A stretch of 64,000 nt of DNA from Roseovarius atlanticus (lineage in GTDB: Bacteria > Pseudomonadota > Alphaproteobacteria > Rhodobacterales > Rhodobacteraceae). This document shows, piece by piece, positions 8,477 through 19,107 of the stretch. The stretch is from positions 49,060-113,059 of the forward strand of contig NZ_LAXJ01000027.1 of the NCBI RefSeq assembly GCF_001441615.1. The letters are read 5' to 3'. Every line of letters starts with the position of its first letter. Within the stretch, counting starts at the first letter, position 1. Below the pieces are notes generated by a model. That model worked only from the letters and a program-made list of their open reading frames with translations, made no database searches and was not told where the DNA came from. The position numbers were made by a program, and so were the translations under genes.

Positions 8477-9664
8477 TCAGGGAAGAAAAGACCGCCCCGG
8501 CCCGCGCTGCGCCAAACCAAGATGCGCGGCCACGCTTGCGGCCACATCGACGAATTCCACGATCCCCGCCTCATGCGCCCCGACCCCGGCTGCCAGCACC
8601 GGCACACGCTCGCGGGTGTGGTCGGTGCCGGGCCAGGTGGGGTCGTTGCCGTGGTCGGCGGTGATCAGCATCAGATCCCCCGGTCGCAGGCGCGCCAGGC
8701 ACCGGCCGATCCCGGCATCGAACCGCTCCAACGCTTCCGCGTAGCCCTCGACGTCGCGCCGATGCCCGTACTTGCTGTCGAACTCGACGAAGTTGGCGAA
8801 GGTCAGGCTGCCCTCTGCGGCCCCGGCCACGGCCCGTTCCAACGCCTCCATCAACTCCGCATCGCTGCCGGTCACCACGTCGTCGATCCCCTGCATCGAG
8901 AAGATGTCACCGATCTTGCCAATCCCGTGCACGCCGCGCCCCTCGGCTTGGGCCCAATCGCACAAGGTCGGCGCGGGCGGGGCCATCGCGTAATCCCTGC
9001 GCCGGCCGGTGCGCTCGAACCCCTCGTCATCGGACCCGACGAAGGGCCGCGCGATCACCCGCCCGACACCCATCTCGTGCAAGAGCGGCGCAATCGTGCG
9101 GCAAAGCTCCAGCAACCGATCCAGCCCGAACCGCTCTTCGTGGGCGGCCACCTGGAAGACGCTGTCGGTCGAGGTATAGCAGATCGGCCAGCCCGTGCGC
9201 ATATGCTCTGCGCCCAGCGCCTTCAGGATCTCGGTGCCCGAGGCGTGGCAATTGCCAAGAAGGCCATCCACCCCGGCGGCCTGCCGGACCGCCGCGACCA
9301 GCGCTTCGGGAAAGGCCGGAACGGTCTTGGGAAAGACGTGCCACTCAAACGGCACCGGCACCCCGGCCAGTTCCCAATGCCCGGTCGGCGTATCTTTCCC
9401 CGGCGAGGTTTCCTGCGCAGCCCCCCAGCATCCTTCGGGCGTCGCACCCAACCCCGGCGCCGCCACGCCCGATGCCAGCGTCACCGCCGCCCCAAGCCCA
9501 AGCCGGTCAAGACTGGGCAGGGTCAGCCCGCTGGGCCCCGCCTGCGCGATATGCGCCAAAGTGTTGGCGCCGGTATCAGGAACAGGCCCGTTGAAAAACC
9601 CGCCGGCATCAGGCGCCCCGCCGATACCCACGGAATCCATGACAACAAGAAACGCGCGCGTCAT
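8477..9664 (-). CDS. deoB: Phosphopentomutase
   Basis: 395 residues, family-typical. Interconverts (deoxy)ribose-1-phosphate and -5-phosphate using Mn and an alkaline-phosphatase fold. Metal/active-site blocks visible are VVMDSVGIGGAPDA at the N-terminus, the phosphothreonine-type segment KDTPTGHWELAG, and ITADHGNDPTWPGTDHTRE near the C-terminus. Its ATG overlaps the deoA stop in an ATGA arrangement (nt 9661-9664), which implies translational coupling. It processes the sugar phosphate released by DeoA. Confidence 0.96.
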   Translation of the reverse strand: MTRAFLVVMDSVGIGGAPDAGGFFNGPVPDTGANTLAHIAQAGPSGLTLPSLDRLGLGAAVTLASGVAAPGLGATPEGCWGAAQETSPGKDTPTGHWELAGVPVPFEWHVFPKTVPAFPEALVAAVRQAAGVDGLLGNCHASGTEILKALGAEHMRTGWPICYTSTDSVFQVAAHEERFGLDRLLELCRTIAPLLHEMGVGRVIARPFVGSDDEGFERTGRRRDYAMAPPAPTLCDWAQAEGRGVHGIGKIGDIFSMQGIDDVVTGSDAELMEALERAVAGAAEGSLTFANFVEFDSKYGHRRDVEGYAEALERFDAGIGRCLARLRPGDLMLITADHGNDPTWPGTDHTRERVPVLAAGVGAHEAGIVEFVDVAASVAAHLGLAQRGPGRSFLP

Positions 9665-10968
9665 GGCCCGACATGCTCGATCACCAGGGGGGTCTGTGCA
9701 GGCGCCGCCGGACCTATTTCAATCGCGCCGCGCACGATGGCCTCGGCGGCGTCCGCATGGGCCGCCCGGCTGGCATGGATGCGCAACAGGGGCTGGCCCG
9801 CGACCACCTCCGCCCCCAGGGGCAGAATGTCGGACAGGCCCACCGCCGGGTCGATCCGGTCGGTTTCCACCTTCCGTCCGCCGCCCAGCGCGATCACCGC
9901 ATGGCCCAGCGCCTCGCCGTCGATCGCGGCGATAAAACCGGGCGCCTGCGCCGGCACCTCGCGGATGATCGTCGCCTCGGGCAAAAACCGCTGCCACGTA
10001 TCGACGAACCGCACCGGGCCGCCCAACGCGCGCAGCATCCGGCCAAAGACCTCTGCCGCCTGCCCGCTCTTCAACACTTTCAACACTTGGCGCACGCCGC
10101 TTTCCGGACTGTCGCACAGCCCTCCGTGATACAGCGCCTCGCCGCCCAGATAGCAGGTCAGTTTCGCCAGCCGTCCCTCCACCGTTCCGGTCAGCACCCG
10201 CATCGCCTCGGCCACTTCCACCGCGTTGCCCGCCGACGGCGCCAGGGGCTGGCTCATATCCGTGATCAGCGCGCTGCACCGGCATCCGGCGGCATTCGCC
10301 GTTTCCACCAGCGATCCCGCCAGCGCGCGTGCCGCGCCCAGATCCTTCATGAACGCGCCCGAGCCCTGCTTGACGTCCAGAACCAGCCCGGTCAAACCCG
10401 CTGCCAGCTTCTTGGACAGGATCGACGCGGTGATCAGATCGACGCTTTCGACCGTTCCCGAAACGTCGCGCACCGCGTAAAGCCGCCGGTCCGCCGGGGC
10501 GATCTCGGCGCTGGCGGCGGCGATCACCACGCCGATCTCCTCGACAACCCTTTGCAGCCGCCCGGTCTCCAACTCGGTCGACACACCCGGGATGGCCTCC
10601 AGCTTGTCCAGCGTGCCCCCGGTATGACCCAGCCCGCGCCCAGAGATCATCGGCACCGCCGCCCCACAAGCCGCCAGCGCCGGGGCCAGCACAAGGCTGA
10701 TGCAATCGCCAATCCCGCCGGTCGAATGCTTGTCGAGGACAGGGCGATCGGTGCGCCACCGCAATATCTGCCCGCTGTCGCGCATCGCCAGCGTCAGCGC
10801 GCGGCGGCTTTCGGGCGCAAGCGATTTCAGCAACACGGCCATGGCAAAGGCCCCGGCCTGCGCGTCGCTCACACCGCCGTCGGCCAGACCTTTGACAAAC
10901 GCTTCGAGTGCCGCGTCGGACACCGCGCCGCCATCGCGTATCGCCGCTATGACGTTGCGCGTCTCCAA
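9661..10968 (-). CDS. deoA: Thymidine phosphorylase
   Basis: 435 residues. Phosphorolysis of thymidine (and deoxyuridine) to base and deoxyribose-1-phosphate. The phosphate-binding motif DKHSTGGIGD lies at residues 79-88, and the S-G-R-G-L-G-H-T-G-G-T-L-D-K-L-E signature of the family follows about 30 residues later. The glycosyltransferase family 3 N-terminal helical domain is intact. It lies 3 nt downstream of cdd and overlaps deoB by 4 nt. Confidence 0.95.
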   Translation of the reverse strand: METRNVIAAIRDGGAVSDAALEAFVKGLADGGVSDAQAGAFAMAVLLKSLAPESRRALTLAMRDSGQILRWRTDRPVLDKHSTGGIGDCISLVLAPALAACGAAVPMISGRGLGHTGGTLDKLEAIPGVSTELETGRLQRVVEEIGVVIAAASAEIAPADRRLYAVRDVSGTVESVDLITASILSKKLAAGLTGLVLDVKQGSGAFMKDLGAARALAGSLVETANAAGCRCSALITDMSQPLAPSAGNAVEVAEAMRVLTGTVEGRLAKLTCYLGGEALYHGGLCDSPESGVRQVLKVLKSGQAAEVFGRMLRALGGPVRFVDTWQRFLPEATIIREVPAQAPGFIAAIDGEALGHAVIALGGGRKVETDRIDPAVGLSDILPLGAEVVAGQPLLRIHASRAAHADAAEAIVRGAIEIGPAAPAQTPLVIEHVGP

Positions 10969-10971
10969 GGC

Positions 10972-11364
10972 TCAGCCGTTTGCCATGTGGTGCGTCGCAA
11001 AGGCGCCGGGCAACAGCTCTTTCAGGGTCCGCGTGACCGTCGCGCCGCCCAGCGTGGCCATCGTGACAGGCATGTCGCCGTCGCCGAATTCGGCCAGTTT
11101 CTGACGGCACCCCCCACAGGGCGTCACCGGCTCGGGGCTGTCGGCGATGACCACGATCTCGGCGATGCGGGTGTCGCCCGCCGCCACCATCGCGGCGATG
11201 GCCCCGGCCTCGGCGCAGGTGCCTTCGGGATAGGCCACGTTTTCCACGTTGCATCCGGCAAACACCCGGCCGGTCTGGGTTTTCAGCGCCGCCCCGACCT
11301 TGAAGCCCGAATAGGGCGCATAGGCGTTGTCCCGCACGCGCCGCGCCTCGTCCAGCAAACTCAT
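10972..11364 (-). CDS. cdd: Cytidine deaminase
   Basis: 130 residues, the size of the tetrameric class. Deaminates cytidine and deoxycytidine to uridine forms. Zinc/catalytic motifs are C50-A-E52 (TCAEAGAIAAM) and P-C83-G-G-C86 (TPCGGCRQ). The PYSGFKVGAAL signature occupies residues 17-27. The start at MSLLDEARR was preferred over an ATG 24 nt upstream because of the GGGAGGCGGG ribosome site. First gene of the salvage operon. The 156-nt region to the divergent maeB start holds both promoters. Confidence 0.94.
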   Translation of the reverse strand: MSLLDEARRVRDNAYAPYSGFKVGAALKTQTGRVFAGCNVENVAYPEGTCAEAGAIAAMVAAGDTRIAEIVVIADSPEPVTPCGGCRQKLAEFGDGDMPVTMATLGGATVTRTLKELLPGAFATHHMANG

Positions 11365-11483
11365 CCCGCCTCCCGGCCTCATGGCCATCTCGTCGCCCGA
11401 TAAAGATTGCGTCGCAACGCCTCGATATGCAAGCTACCTGTGACCCGGAATGATCGGGGGTGGCACATCCGCCGGACACAAGG

Positions 11484-11501
11484 TAGTTTAACCTTAAACT
11501 A
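11484..11501. promoter_or_regulatory. Perfect AT-rich palindrome upstream of maeB
   Basis: TAGTTTAA-CC-TTAAACTA is an uninterrupted 8+2+8 inverted repeat, ending 19 nt before the maeB ATG and within the cdd/maeB divergent region. Position and symmetry suggest a dimeric repressor operator. It also contains a TTAACC half-site. No regulator is identified. Confidence 0.45.
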
Positions 11502-11520
11502 ATTTCCGCAGAGGGACCTC

Positions 11521-13800
11521 ATGGCTGACAACTCGAACGAAACCCTGCGCCAGGCGGCACTGACCTACCACGAGTTCCCCAAGCCCGGCAAACTCGAGAT
11601 CCGGGCGACGAAACCGCTGGCCAACGGGCGTGACCTCGCCCGCGCCTATTCGCCCGGCGTTGCCGAAGCTTGCCTGGAAATCAAGGCCAACCCCGCCGAC
11701 GCCAGCCGCTACACCAGCCGCGCCAACCAGGTCGCCGTGGTTACCAACGGCACCGCCGTGCTGGGCCTTGGCAATATAGGCGCGCTGGCCGCCAAACCGG
11801 TGATGGAGGGCAAGGCGGTTCTCTTCAAGAAATTTGCCAATATCGACTGTTTCGATATAGAACTGAACGAGCAGGATCCCGAAAAACTGGCCGAAATCGT
11901 CTGCGCGCTGGAGCCGTCCTTTGGCGCCATCAATCTCGAAGACATCAAGGCGCCCGACTGTTTCATCGTCGAGAAGATCTGCCGCGAACGCATGAACATC
12001 CCCGTCTTTCATGACGACCAGCACGGCACGGCCATCGTCGTCGGCGCCGCCGCCACCAACGCGCTGCACGTCGCCGGCAAATCCTTCGAGGACATCAAGA
12101 TCGTCTCCACCGGGGGCGGCGCCGCCGGCATCGCCTGCCTCAACCTGCTGCTGAAGCTTGGCGTGAAACGCGAAAACATCTGGCTCTGCGACATTCACGG
12201 CCTCGTCTACGAGGGCCGCACCGAGGACATGAACCCACAGAAAGCCGCCTTCGCTCAGAAAACCGACCTGCGCACGCTTGATGACGTGGTCGAGGGCGCG
12301 GACCTCTTCCTCGGCCTTTCAGGTGCAGGCGTGCTCAAGCCCGAACATGTCGCGCGCATGTCCGAACGTCCGATCATCCTGGCCCTGGCCAACCCGATGC
12401 CCGAAATCATGCCCGACGAGGTGCGCAAGGTCGCCCCCAAGGCGATCATCGCCACAGGGCGCAGCGATTTTCCCAACCAGGTCAACAACGTGCTCTGTTT
12501 CCCGTTCATCTTCCGCGGGGCGCTCGACGTGGGTGCGACGGACATCAACGACGCCATGCAGATCGCCTGCGTCGAGGCCATCGCCGAGTTGGCCCGCGCC
12601 ACCACCTCGGCCGAGGCCGCCGCCGCCTACCAGGGCGAGCCGATGAATTTCGGCCCCGATTACCTGATCCCGAAACCTTTCGATCCGCGCCTGTCCAGCG
12701 TCGTGCCTACTGCCGTGGCCAAGGCCGCGATGGACTCGGGCGTGGCCGCGCGTCCCATTGAGGACCTCCACGCCTACGCGGCCAACCTTCAGGCATCGGT
12801 CTTCAAGTCCGCGCTTCTGATGCGCCCGGTTTTCGAGGCCGCAGCCACCGCCGCCCGCCGGATCGTCTTTGCCGAGGGCGAGGACGAGCGCGTGCTGCGC
12901 GCGGCACAGGCGATCCTGGAGGAAACGACCGAGTTGCCGATCCTGATCGGCCGCCCCGACGTGATCGCCGCCCGCTGCGAGCGCATCGGTCTGGAAATCC
13001 GCCCCGACAAGGATTTCAGCATCGTGAACCCGGAACGCGACCACCGCTACCGCGACTATTGGGCAACGTATCATGACATCATGAAGCGCCGCGGCGTCAC
13101 GCCCGACCTGGCCAAGGCGATCATGCGCACCAACACCACCGCCATCGGTGCGATCATGGTCTACCGCGAAGAGGCCGACTCGCTCATCTGCGGCACGTTC
13201 GGCGAGTATCGCTGGCATCTCAATTACGTCACGCAGGTACTGGGCGACGCCGAACATCACCCGCACGGCGCGCTGTCGATGATGATCCTCGAGGATGGCC
13301 CGCTGTTCATCGCCGACACCCATGTGCGCATCCGCCCCACGCCCGAGGAACTGGCCGAAACCGCCATCGGTGCCGCCCGCCACGTCAAGCGGTTCGGCCT
13401 CGTGCCCAGCGTCGCCTTCTGCTCGCAATCGCAGTTCGGCAACCAGGGCAGCGATTCCGGCAACCGCCTGCGCGAGGCGCTCAGCATCCTCGACCGCGAG
13501 CCGCGCAATTTTTGCTACGAGGGCGAGATGAACCTCGATGCCGCGCTCGACCCCGACTTGCGCCAGCGCCTTCTGCCCGACAATCGCATGGAGGGTTCCG
13601 CCAACGTGCTGCTCTTTTCCAACGGCGACACCGCTTCGGGCGTGCGCAACATTCTGAAAATGAAGGCTGGCGGGCTCGAGGTGGGGCCGATCCTGATGGG
13701 CATGGGCAACCGGGCGCATATCGTGACCCCCTCGATCACGGCACGCGGACTGCTGAATATGGCTGCCATCGCAGGCACGCCGGTGGCGCATTACGGGTAG
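11521..13800 (+). CDS. maeB: NADP-type malic enzyme / phosphotransacetylase-like hybrid
   Basis: 759 residues, the two-domain length. Oxidative decarboxylation of malate to pyruvate with NAD(P)H production. The N-terminal malic enzyme part covers about residues 1-430, with [27 protein letters not shown] and the Rossmann [15 protein letters not shown]. The C-terminal part (about 430-759) is a PTA/PTB-like domain that usually has a regulatory rather than catalytic role in this family. The GAGGG ribosome site lies 5 nt before the ATG, and an AT-rich palindrome lies just upstream. Monocistronic by spacing; prpE starts 121 nt later. Confidence 0.95.
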   Translation: MADNSNETLRQAALTYHEFPKPGKLEIRATKPLANGRDLARAYSPGVAEACLEIKANPADASRYTSRANQVAVVTNGTAVLGLGNIGALAAKPVMEGKAVLFKKFANIDCFDIELNEQDPEKLAEIVCALEPSFGAINLEDIKAPDCFIVEKICRERMNIPVFHDDQHGTAIVVGAAATNALHVAGKSFEDIKIVSTGGGAAGIACLNLLLKLGVKRENIWLCDIHGLVYEGRTEDMNPQKAAFAQKTDLRTLDDVVEGADLFLGLSGAGVLKPEHVARMSERPIILALANPMPEIMPDEVRKVAPKAIIATGRSDFPNQVNNVLCFPFIFRGALDVGATDINDAMQIACVEAIAELARATTSAEAAAAYQGEPMNFGPDYLIPKPFDPRLSSVVPTAVAKAAMDSGVAARPIEDLHAYAANLQASVFKSALLMRPVFEAAATAARRIVFAEGEDERVLRAAQAILEETTELPILIGRPDVIAARCERIGLEIRPDKDFSIVNPERDHRYRDYWATYHDIMKRRGVTPDLAKAIMRTNTTAIGAIMVYREEADSLICGTFGEYRWHLNYVTQVLGDAEHHPHGALSMMILEDGPLFIADTHVRIRPTPEELAETAIGAARHVKRFGLVPSVAFCSQSQFGNQGSDSGNRLREALSILDREPRNFCYEGEMNLDAALDPDLRQRLLPDNRMEGSANVLLFSNGDTASGVRNILKMKAGGLEVGPILMGMGNRAHIVTPSITARGLLNMAAIAGTPVAHYG

Positions 13801-13921
13801 CGTACCGGGATATTCCCTAACCACGGCGGCTTGCGGTATTGTGCCACGGGCCGCCCGGACTCTCTTGTCTTGGCGCATTTCGCTCGCGTAAACGAAACGC
13901 GAAGACCGTGGAGGGGATACA

Positions 13922-15811
13922 ATGGCATACAAAGACGTCTACGAAAGCTGGAAGACAGACCCCGAAAGCTTCTGGATGCAGGCCGCCGAGGCGATCGACT
14001 GGGACGAGAAACCCTCCAGGGCGCTCTTTGACGACAAGGCCCCCTTCTACGAATGGTACAGCGACGGCAAGGTGAACGGCTGCTACAACGCCGTCGACCG
14101 CCATGTCGCGGCCGGTCGCGGCGATCAGGTGGCGATCATCCACGACAGCCCGATCACCGACAGCATAACCAAGATCACCTATGCCGAACTGAAAGACCAC
14201 GTCGCCAGCCTGGCCGGGGCGCTGCGCGCCAAGGGCGTGGAAAAGGGCGACCGCGTCATCATCTACATGCCCATGGTCCCCGAGGCGCTCGAGGCGATGC
14301 TGGCCTGCGCCCGGATTGGCGCGATCCACTCGGTGGTCTTCGGCGGTTTCGCGGCGCATGAACTGGCCGTGCGCATCGACGACGCCAAGCCCAAATGCAT
14401 CATCGCCGCCTCCTGCGGGCTGGAACCGGGCCGAGTCGTCCACTACAAGCCCCTGCTCGACGGCGCGGTGGACCAGGCCAAGCACAAGCCCGACTTCTGC
14501 GTGATCTTCCAGCGCGAGCAGGAGACAGCCACCCTGACCGAGGGCCGCGATGTCGACTGGCACGAGTTCCAGAACGGCACCGAGCCCGCCGACTGCGTCC
14601 CGGTCGAGGGCAATCACCCGGCCTATATCCTCTATACCTCCGGCACCACCGGCGCGCCCAAGGGCGTCGTCCGCGCCACGGGCGGCCATTTGGTGGCGCT
14701 GCACTGGAGCATGAAGAACATCTACAACGTCGACCCCGGCGACGTCTTCTGGGCCGCGTCCGATGTCGGCTGGGTCGTGGGCCACAGCTATATCTGCTAC
14801 GCGCCGCTGGTTCACGGCAACACAACCATCGTGTTCGAGGGCAAGCCCGTCGGCACGCCTGACGCCGGCACCTTCTGGCGCGTGATCGAACAGCACAAGG
14901 TCAAGTCCTTCTTCACCGCGCCCACCGCCTTTCGCGCGGTCAAGCGCGAGGACCCGCGTGGCGAGTACCTCAAGAAATACGACCTGTCGGGCCTCAAAGC
15001 GATCTATCTGGCGGGCGAACGCGCCGACCCCGACACCATCGAATGGACGCAAAAGATGACCGGCAAGCCGGTCTATGACCACTGGTGGCAGACCGAAACC
15101 GGCTGGACAATCGCCGGTATGCCCGCGGGGATCGAGGCGCTGCCGGTCAAGATCGGGTCACCCACCGTGGCGATGCCCGGCTACGACATCCAGATCCTCG
15201 ACGACGCCGGCCACCCCGTCGCCCCCGGCACGCTGGGCGCCATCGCGATCAAGCTGCCTTTGCCGCCCGGCACCCTGCCCACGCTCTGGAACGCCGAGGA
15301 CCGCTTTCGCAAAAGCTATCTCGACCATTTCCCCGGCTACTATGAGACCGGCGATGCCGGGATGGTCGACGAGGACGGCTATGTCTGGATCATGGCGCGC
15401 ACCGATGACGTGATCAACGTCGCGGGCCACCGACTGTCCACCGGCGGGATGGAAGAAGTGCTGGCCAGCCACCCCGACGTGGCCGAATGCGCGGTGATCG
15501 GCGTCAGCGACGAGCTCAAGGGGCAACTGCCCGTCGGTTTCGTCTGCCTGACCAAGGGCGTCGACCGCCCGCATGACGAAATCACCGCCGAATGCGTCAA
15601 GCTGGTGCGCGACCAGATCGGCCCCGTCGCGGCCTTCAAGCTGGCCGTGGTGGTCGACCGCCTGCCCAAGACACGCTCGGGCAAGATCCTGCGCGCCACC
15701 ATGGTCAAGATCGCCGACAGCCAGGACTTCAAGATGCCGGCGACGATCGACGATCCCGCCATCCTCGACGAAATCCGCGATGCGCTGCAAACCCTTGGCC
15801 TCGCCAAGTGA
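13922..15811 (+). CDS. prpE: Propionyl-CoA synthetase
   Basis: 629-residue AMP-forming short-chain acyl-CoA ligase. Activates propionate (with some acetate activity) for the methylcitrate or methylmalonyl route. The opening MAYKDVYESWKTDPESFW and the acetate--CoA ligase-type N-terminal domain fit PrpE better than Acs. The P-loop is YTSGTTGAPKGVV near residue 240, and the W-W-Q-T-E-T-G motif for acyl-pocket formation is present. The acetylatable catalytic lysine lies in PKTRSGKILRATM near residue 592. A GGAGGGG ribosome site is present. The stop overlaps the region just before the CIA30-protein start, which suggests co-transcription. Confidence 0.9.
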   Translation: MAYKDVYESWKTDPESFWMQAAEAIDWDEKPSRALFDDKAPFYEWYSDGKVNGCYNAVDRHVAAGRGDQVAIIHDSPITDSITKITYAELKDHVASLAGALRAKGVEKGDRVIIYMPMVPEALEAMLACARIGAIHSVVFGGFAAHELAVRIDDAKPKCIIAASCGLEPGRVVHYKPLLDGAVDQAKHKPDFCVIFQREQETATLTEGRDVDWHEFQNGTEPADCVPVEGNHPAYILYTSGTTGAPKGVVRATGGHLVALHWSMKNIYNVDPGDVFWAASDVGWVVGHSYICYAPLVHGNTTIVFEGKPVGTPDAGTFWRVIEQHKVKSFFTAPTAFRAVKREDPRGEYLKKYDLSGLKAIYLAGERADPDTIEWTQKMTGKPVYDHWWQTETGWTIAGMPAGIEALPVKIGSPTVAMPGYDIQILDDAGHPVAPGTLGAIAIKLPLPPGTLPTLWNAEDRFRKSYLDHFPGYYETGDAGMVDEDGYVWIMARTDDVINVAGHRLSTGGMEEVLASHPDVAECAVIGVSDELKGQLPVGFVCLTKGVDRPHDEITAECVKLVRDQIGPVAAFKLAVVVDRLPKTRSGKILRATMVKIADSQDFKMPATIDDPAILDEIRDALQTLGLAK

Positions 15812-15825
15812 CCGGACGGGTCGCC

Positions 15826-16371
15826 ATGTTTGGACGCGCCCTGATCGCCGCGGCCTGCCTTCTCTGGCCCATGGCCAGCCAAGCCCAGGAGGTGTCCATG
15901 CGCCTGCCCCTGTCCGAGCCCGGCCGTTGGACCTATGTCGGCGACACGGTCATGGGCGGCGTCAGCCAGGGCGCGGCCCGTGTCGAATCCCAAGCGGGAC
16001 AGCCTGTGCTGCGCCTGACGGGCGAGGTCAGCACCGCCAATAACGGCGGCTTCATCCAGACCCGCACCAGGCTTGATACCGCGCCGCCCGTCGATGCTTC
16101 CGGTGTGGTGATAGAAGCCCGCGGCAACGATCAACGCTATTTCGTGCATCTGCGCACCACCGGCACCTCGCTGCCCTGGCAATACTACCAGGCGGCCTTC
16201 GACGTCACGTCCGACTGGCGCGAATACCGCCTGCCGTTCGAGGCGTTCAAACCCTCGGGCAACCTGCTGCGCGACGTGCCCGAAGCGGACAGCATCCGCA
16301 GCGTCGGGATCGTCGCCTTCGGGCGCGACCACAAGGCCGATATCAGCGTCCGGCTCGTGGGCTTTTATTGA
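15826..16371 (+). CDS. CIA30-family exported protein
   Basis: 181 residues. The N-terminus MFGRALIAAACLLWPMASQA is a cleavable signal peptide. The rest is a CIA30 (NDUFAF1-like) beta-sandwich domain with W-T-Y-V-G-D-T-V-M-G-G-V-S, Y-F-V-H-L-R-T-T-G-T and a C-terminal SIRSVGIVAFGRDHKADISV. The eukaryotic relative assists complex I assembly; the bacterial role is unproven. A GTG at 15808 that overlaps the prpE stop is an alternative start. Its stop codon abuts the stop of the convergent nadK with no spacer. Confidence 0.8.
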   Translation: MFGRALIAAACLLWPMASQAQEVSMRLPLSEPGRWTYVGDTVMGGVSQGAARVESQAGQPVLRLTGEVSTANNGGFIQTRTRLDTAPPVDASGVVIEARGNDQRYFVHLRTTGTSLPWQYYQAAFDVTSDWREYRLPFEAFKPSGNLLRDVPEADSIRSVGIVAFGRDHKADISVRLVGFY

Positions 16372-17139
16372 TCAACTAAACTGCTCCCGCAGCAGCCGTT
16401 CCTCCAGCCCGTGACCGGGATCGAAGAGGATCCGGTGCTTTATCGTGGGATCGGACCGCACCTCGACCGACAAGACATCCGGGATCGAACTGCTATCGGC
16501 GTCTGCCATTACCGGCCGCTTGCCGGGGTCCAGCACATCAAACCGCACCTGCGCGTTCATCGGCAACAGCGCCCCGCGCCACCGCCTTGGCCGGAACGCC
16601 GCCACCGCCGTCAGCGCCAGCACGTCCGAGCCAATGGGCAGGATCGGCCCGTGCGCGCTGTAATTATAGGCGGTCGATCCCGCAGGCGTGGCCAGTAGGC
16701 ACCCGTCGCAGATCAGCTCTTCCAGCCGCAGCCGCCCATCCACCGTGATCCGCAACTTCGCCGCCTGCGGCCCCGCCCGCAGCAAAGACACCTCGTTGAT
16801 CGCCAGCGCCTCGTGCGTCTGCCCGTCCTTGTCGGTGGCCAACATGAACAACGGGTTGATGACCTCTTCCTCGGCCTCGTCCAACCGCTCCAGCAGGTCC
16901 GATTCGCTGTACTCGTTCATCAGAAAGCCGACCGTGCCCCGATTCATCCCGTAAACCGGCTTTCCCAGCTTCTGGACCTCATGCAGCGTCTCCAGCATGA
17001 AGCCGTCGCCGCCAAGCGCCACGATCAAATCGGCGTCCTCGGGCTCGACATGCTCGAACCGCTTGGCCAGCCTGTCCCGCGCGGTCTGCGCGACCGACAC
17101 GCGGCTGGCGACAAAGGCGATTTTCTGCGGATTGCCCAT
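16372..17139 (-). CDS. nadK: NAD kinase
   Basis: 255 residues, normal for the family. Phosphorylates NAD to NADP. Motifs: [11 protein letters not shown] (the GGDG site), [15 protein letters not shown], and [21 protein letters not shown] with the substrate-binding Asn/Tyr region. The start [12 protein letters not shown] was chosen because AAGG sits 8 nt upstream and it matches the family N-terminus; an in-frame ATG 162 nt upstream would add a poorly conserved leader. Divergent from glyA (161 nt between starts), convergent with the CIA30 gene. Confidence 0.94.
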   Translation of the reverse strand: MGNPQKIAFVASRVSVAQTARDRLAKRFEHVEPEDADLIVALGGDGFMLETLHEVQKLGKPVYGMNRGTVGFLMNEYSESDLLERLDEAEEEVINPLFMLATDKDGQTHEALAINEVSLLRAGPQAAKLRITVDGRLRLEELICDGCLLATPAGSTAYNYSAHGPILPIGSDVLALTAVAAFRPRRWRGALLPMNAQVRFDVLDPGKRPVMADADSSSIPDVLSVEVRSDPTIKHRILFDPGHGLEERLLREQFS

Positions 17140-17300
17140 TTTGGCTACCTTGATTTGTTCCGGAAGTTGATCGAAGCATAAATCGCGCCTTCGTACCAGC
17201 GATGCCGGTCCGCGGGTGACATGTGTCGCATTACCGCCTTTCAAAAAGACGGTGTTTCCGATACGAAATCGCTTGGCTCGCAATGTGGAGGACACCAACA

Positions 17301-18608
17301 ATGGCGCACGACGGAAATCAAGATTTTGTTTCAGAAGGCTTTTTCACGGAATCGCTGGCGTCTCGCGATCCCGATATCGCCGAAGCCATGCGCAAGGAAC
17401 TGGGCCGGCAGCGCGACGAGATCGAGCTGATCGCCTCGGAAAACATCGTTTCCGCCGCCGTGATGGAAGCGCAAGGCAGCGTGATGACGAACAAATACGC
17501 CGAAGGATACCCCGGGCGTCGGTATTACGGCGGTTGCCAATTCGTCGATATCGCCGAAGATCTGGCGATCGAGCGGGCCTGCAAACTTTTCGGCTGTGGC
17601 TTTGCCAACGTCCAGCCCAATTCTGGCAGCCAGGCCAACCAGGGCGTCTTTCAGGCGCTCCTGCAACCCGGCGACACGATCCTTGGCATGAGCCTCGACG
17701 CGGGCGGCCACCTGACCCACGGCGCGGCCCCCAACCAGTCGGGTAAATGGTTCAAGGCCGTGCAATACGGCGTCAAACGCGACACGCTGGAAATCGACTA
17801 TGACCAAATCGCCGAACTGGCGAAAGAGCACAAGCCGCAGATGATCATCGCCGGCGGTTCGGCCATTCCGCGCCAGATCGACTTTGCCAAGTTCCGCGAA
17901 ATCGCCGAAAGCGTCGGTGCCTATCTTCTGGCCGACGTGGCGCATTTCGCCGGCCTCATCGCGGCGGGCGAATATCCCAACCCGTTCCCGCACGTGCACG
18001 TGGCCACCACCACCACGCACAAGACTCTGCGCGGCCCGCGCGGCGGCATGATCCTGACCGATGACGAGGCGCTGTCGAAAAAGTTCAACTCGGCGATCTT
18101 CCCGGGCATCCAGGGCGGCCCCCTGATGCACGTGATCGCCGCCAAGGCCGTGGCCTTTGGCGAGGCGCTGCGCCCCGAGTTCAAGACCTACCAGAAGCAG
18201 GTCATCTGCAACGCGCAGGCGCTGGCGGACCAGCTGCACAAGGGCGGGCTGGACACCGTGACCCACGGCACCGATACCCACGTGATGCTGGTGGACCTGC
18301 GCCCCAAGGGTGTGAAAGGCAACGCGACCGAAAAGGCGCTTGGCCGCGCGCACATCACCTGCAACAAGAACGGTGTGCCCTTCGACGATGAAAAACCCAC
18401 GGTCACCAGCGGCATCCGCCTTGGCACGCCCGCCGGCACCACGCGCGGCTTCGGCGAGGACGAATTCCGCCAGATCGGCGACTGGATCAACGAGGTGGTC
18501 GACGGCCTTGCCGCCAATGGCGAGGACGGCAACCAGGCTGTGGAAGACAAGGTCAAGGCCGAGGTGGCCGAGCTTTGCGCCCGCTTCCCGCTGTACCCAA
18601 ACCTATGA
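17301..18608 (+). CDS. glyA: Serine hydroxymethyltransferase
   Basis: 435 residues. PLP enzyme that converts serine and THF to glycine and methylene-THF, the main one-carbon entry point, which connects with folD and fhs at the far end of this window. Conserved blocks are [33 protein letters not shown] and the Schiff-base lysine in [11 protein letters not shown] near residue 240. The start at MAHDGNQD has a TGGAGG site 8-9 nt upstream; an in-frame ATG at 17223 adds a non-conserved leader. A strong terminator follows. Confidence 0.96.
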   Translation: MAHDGNQDFVSEGFFTESLASRDPDIAEAMRKELGRQRDEIELIASENIVSAAVMEAQGSVMTNKYAEGYPGRRYYGGCQFVDIAEDLAIERACKLFGCGFANVQPNSGSQANQGVFQALLQPGDTILGMSLDAGGHLTHGAAPNQSGKWFKAVQYGVKRDTLEIDYDQIAELAKEHKPQMIIAGGSAIPRQIDFAKFREIAESVGAYLLADVAHFAGLIAAGEYPNPFPHVHVATTTTHKTLRGPRGGMILTDDEALSKKFNSAIFPGIQGGPLMHVIAAKAVAFGEALRPEFKTYQKQVICNAQALADQLHKGGLDTVTHGTDTHVMLVDLRPKGVKGNATEKALGRAHITCNKNGVPFDDEKPTVTSGIRLGTPAGTTRGFGEDEFRQIGDWINEVVDGLAANGEDGNQAVEDKVKAEVAELCARFPLYPNL

Positions 18609-18630
18609 TTGCGGTCTGATCACTCTTAAG

Positions 18631-18664
18631 ACCCGCGCAAGCCCTTGCTTGCGCGGGTTTTTAT
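18631..18664 (+). terminator. Intrinsic terminator of glyA
   Basis: Perfect 12-bp stem (ACCCGCGCAAGC at 18631-18642 with 18647-18658), CCTT loop and a short T-run. It overlaps the stop of the convergent small membrane-protein gene, so it probably works for both strands. Confidence 0.88.
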
Positions 18665-19035
18665 ATGACGCCCTGCCAGCGCAGCACGATCAAAACCAGC
18701 GCGCCCAGGATCAACAGGTTGAACACCAGCCCCGCCAGCCAGTGGATCAGCCGGCTCCGCCGCCGGTCTGCCGCGTCAATGCTTTTGAGGTGCTCCTCCA
18801 ACGCTCCAAAGGCTTTTTCCACGCGCGCCGCGTCGACCTGTGTGGCCAGTCGCGGATGCGCCAGTTTCCGCTCGGCTTCCACAAGGTACTGCCCCTCCGC
18901 CCGCAAGCGCTTCGGCAGCATCCGCCCGGCCCGCCGCAGCCGTGCGGCCAGGGTTTTGCCCCTCAGGCCCAGCTTCTCGTGAAGCTGCGTCTCAAGCGCC
19001 TCGCGCCGTGCGTCAAAATGTTTGCGATCAATCAC
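18661..19035 (-). CDS. Hypothetical tail-anchored membrane protein
   Basis: 124 residues. The first ~90 are highly charged and helical (Arg/Lys/Glu-rich, possible coiled coil) and the last ~25 (LIHWLAGLVFNLLILGALVL followed by IVLRW) form one hydrophobic helix at the extreme C-terminus, a tail-anchor layout. I do not recognise the family. Convergent with glyA; its promoter lies between it and the hydrolase gene. Confidence 0.65.
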   Translation of the reverse strand: MIDRKHFDARREALETQLHEKLGLRGKTLAARLRRAGRMLPKRLRAEGQYLVEAERKLAHPRLATQVDAARVEKAFGALEEHLKSIDAADRRRSRLIHWLAGLVFNLLILGALVLIVLRWQGVI

Positions 19036-19107
19036 TTAAGCCACCCCTCGGCGGCGCACACTAGGCGCAATTGATTGCGGGGGCAATGGCGTGTATTGGC
19101 TTCATCC

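Noticed and set aside
9673..11479. Long open frames on both strands across deoA and cdd
   Set aside because: Both real genes have full motif sets and fixed starts; the other frames are Arg/Gly/Gln-rich shadows.
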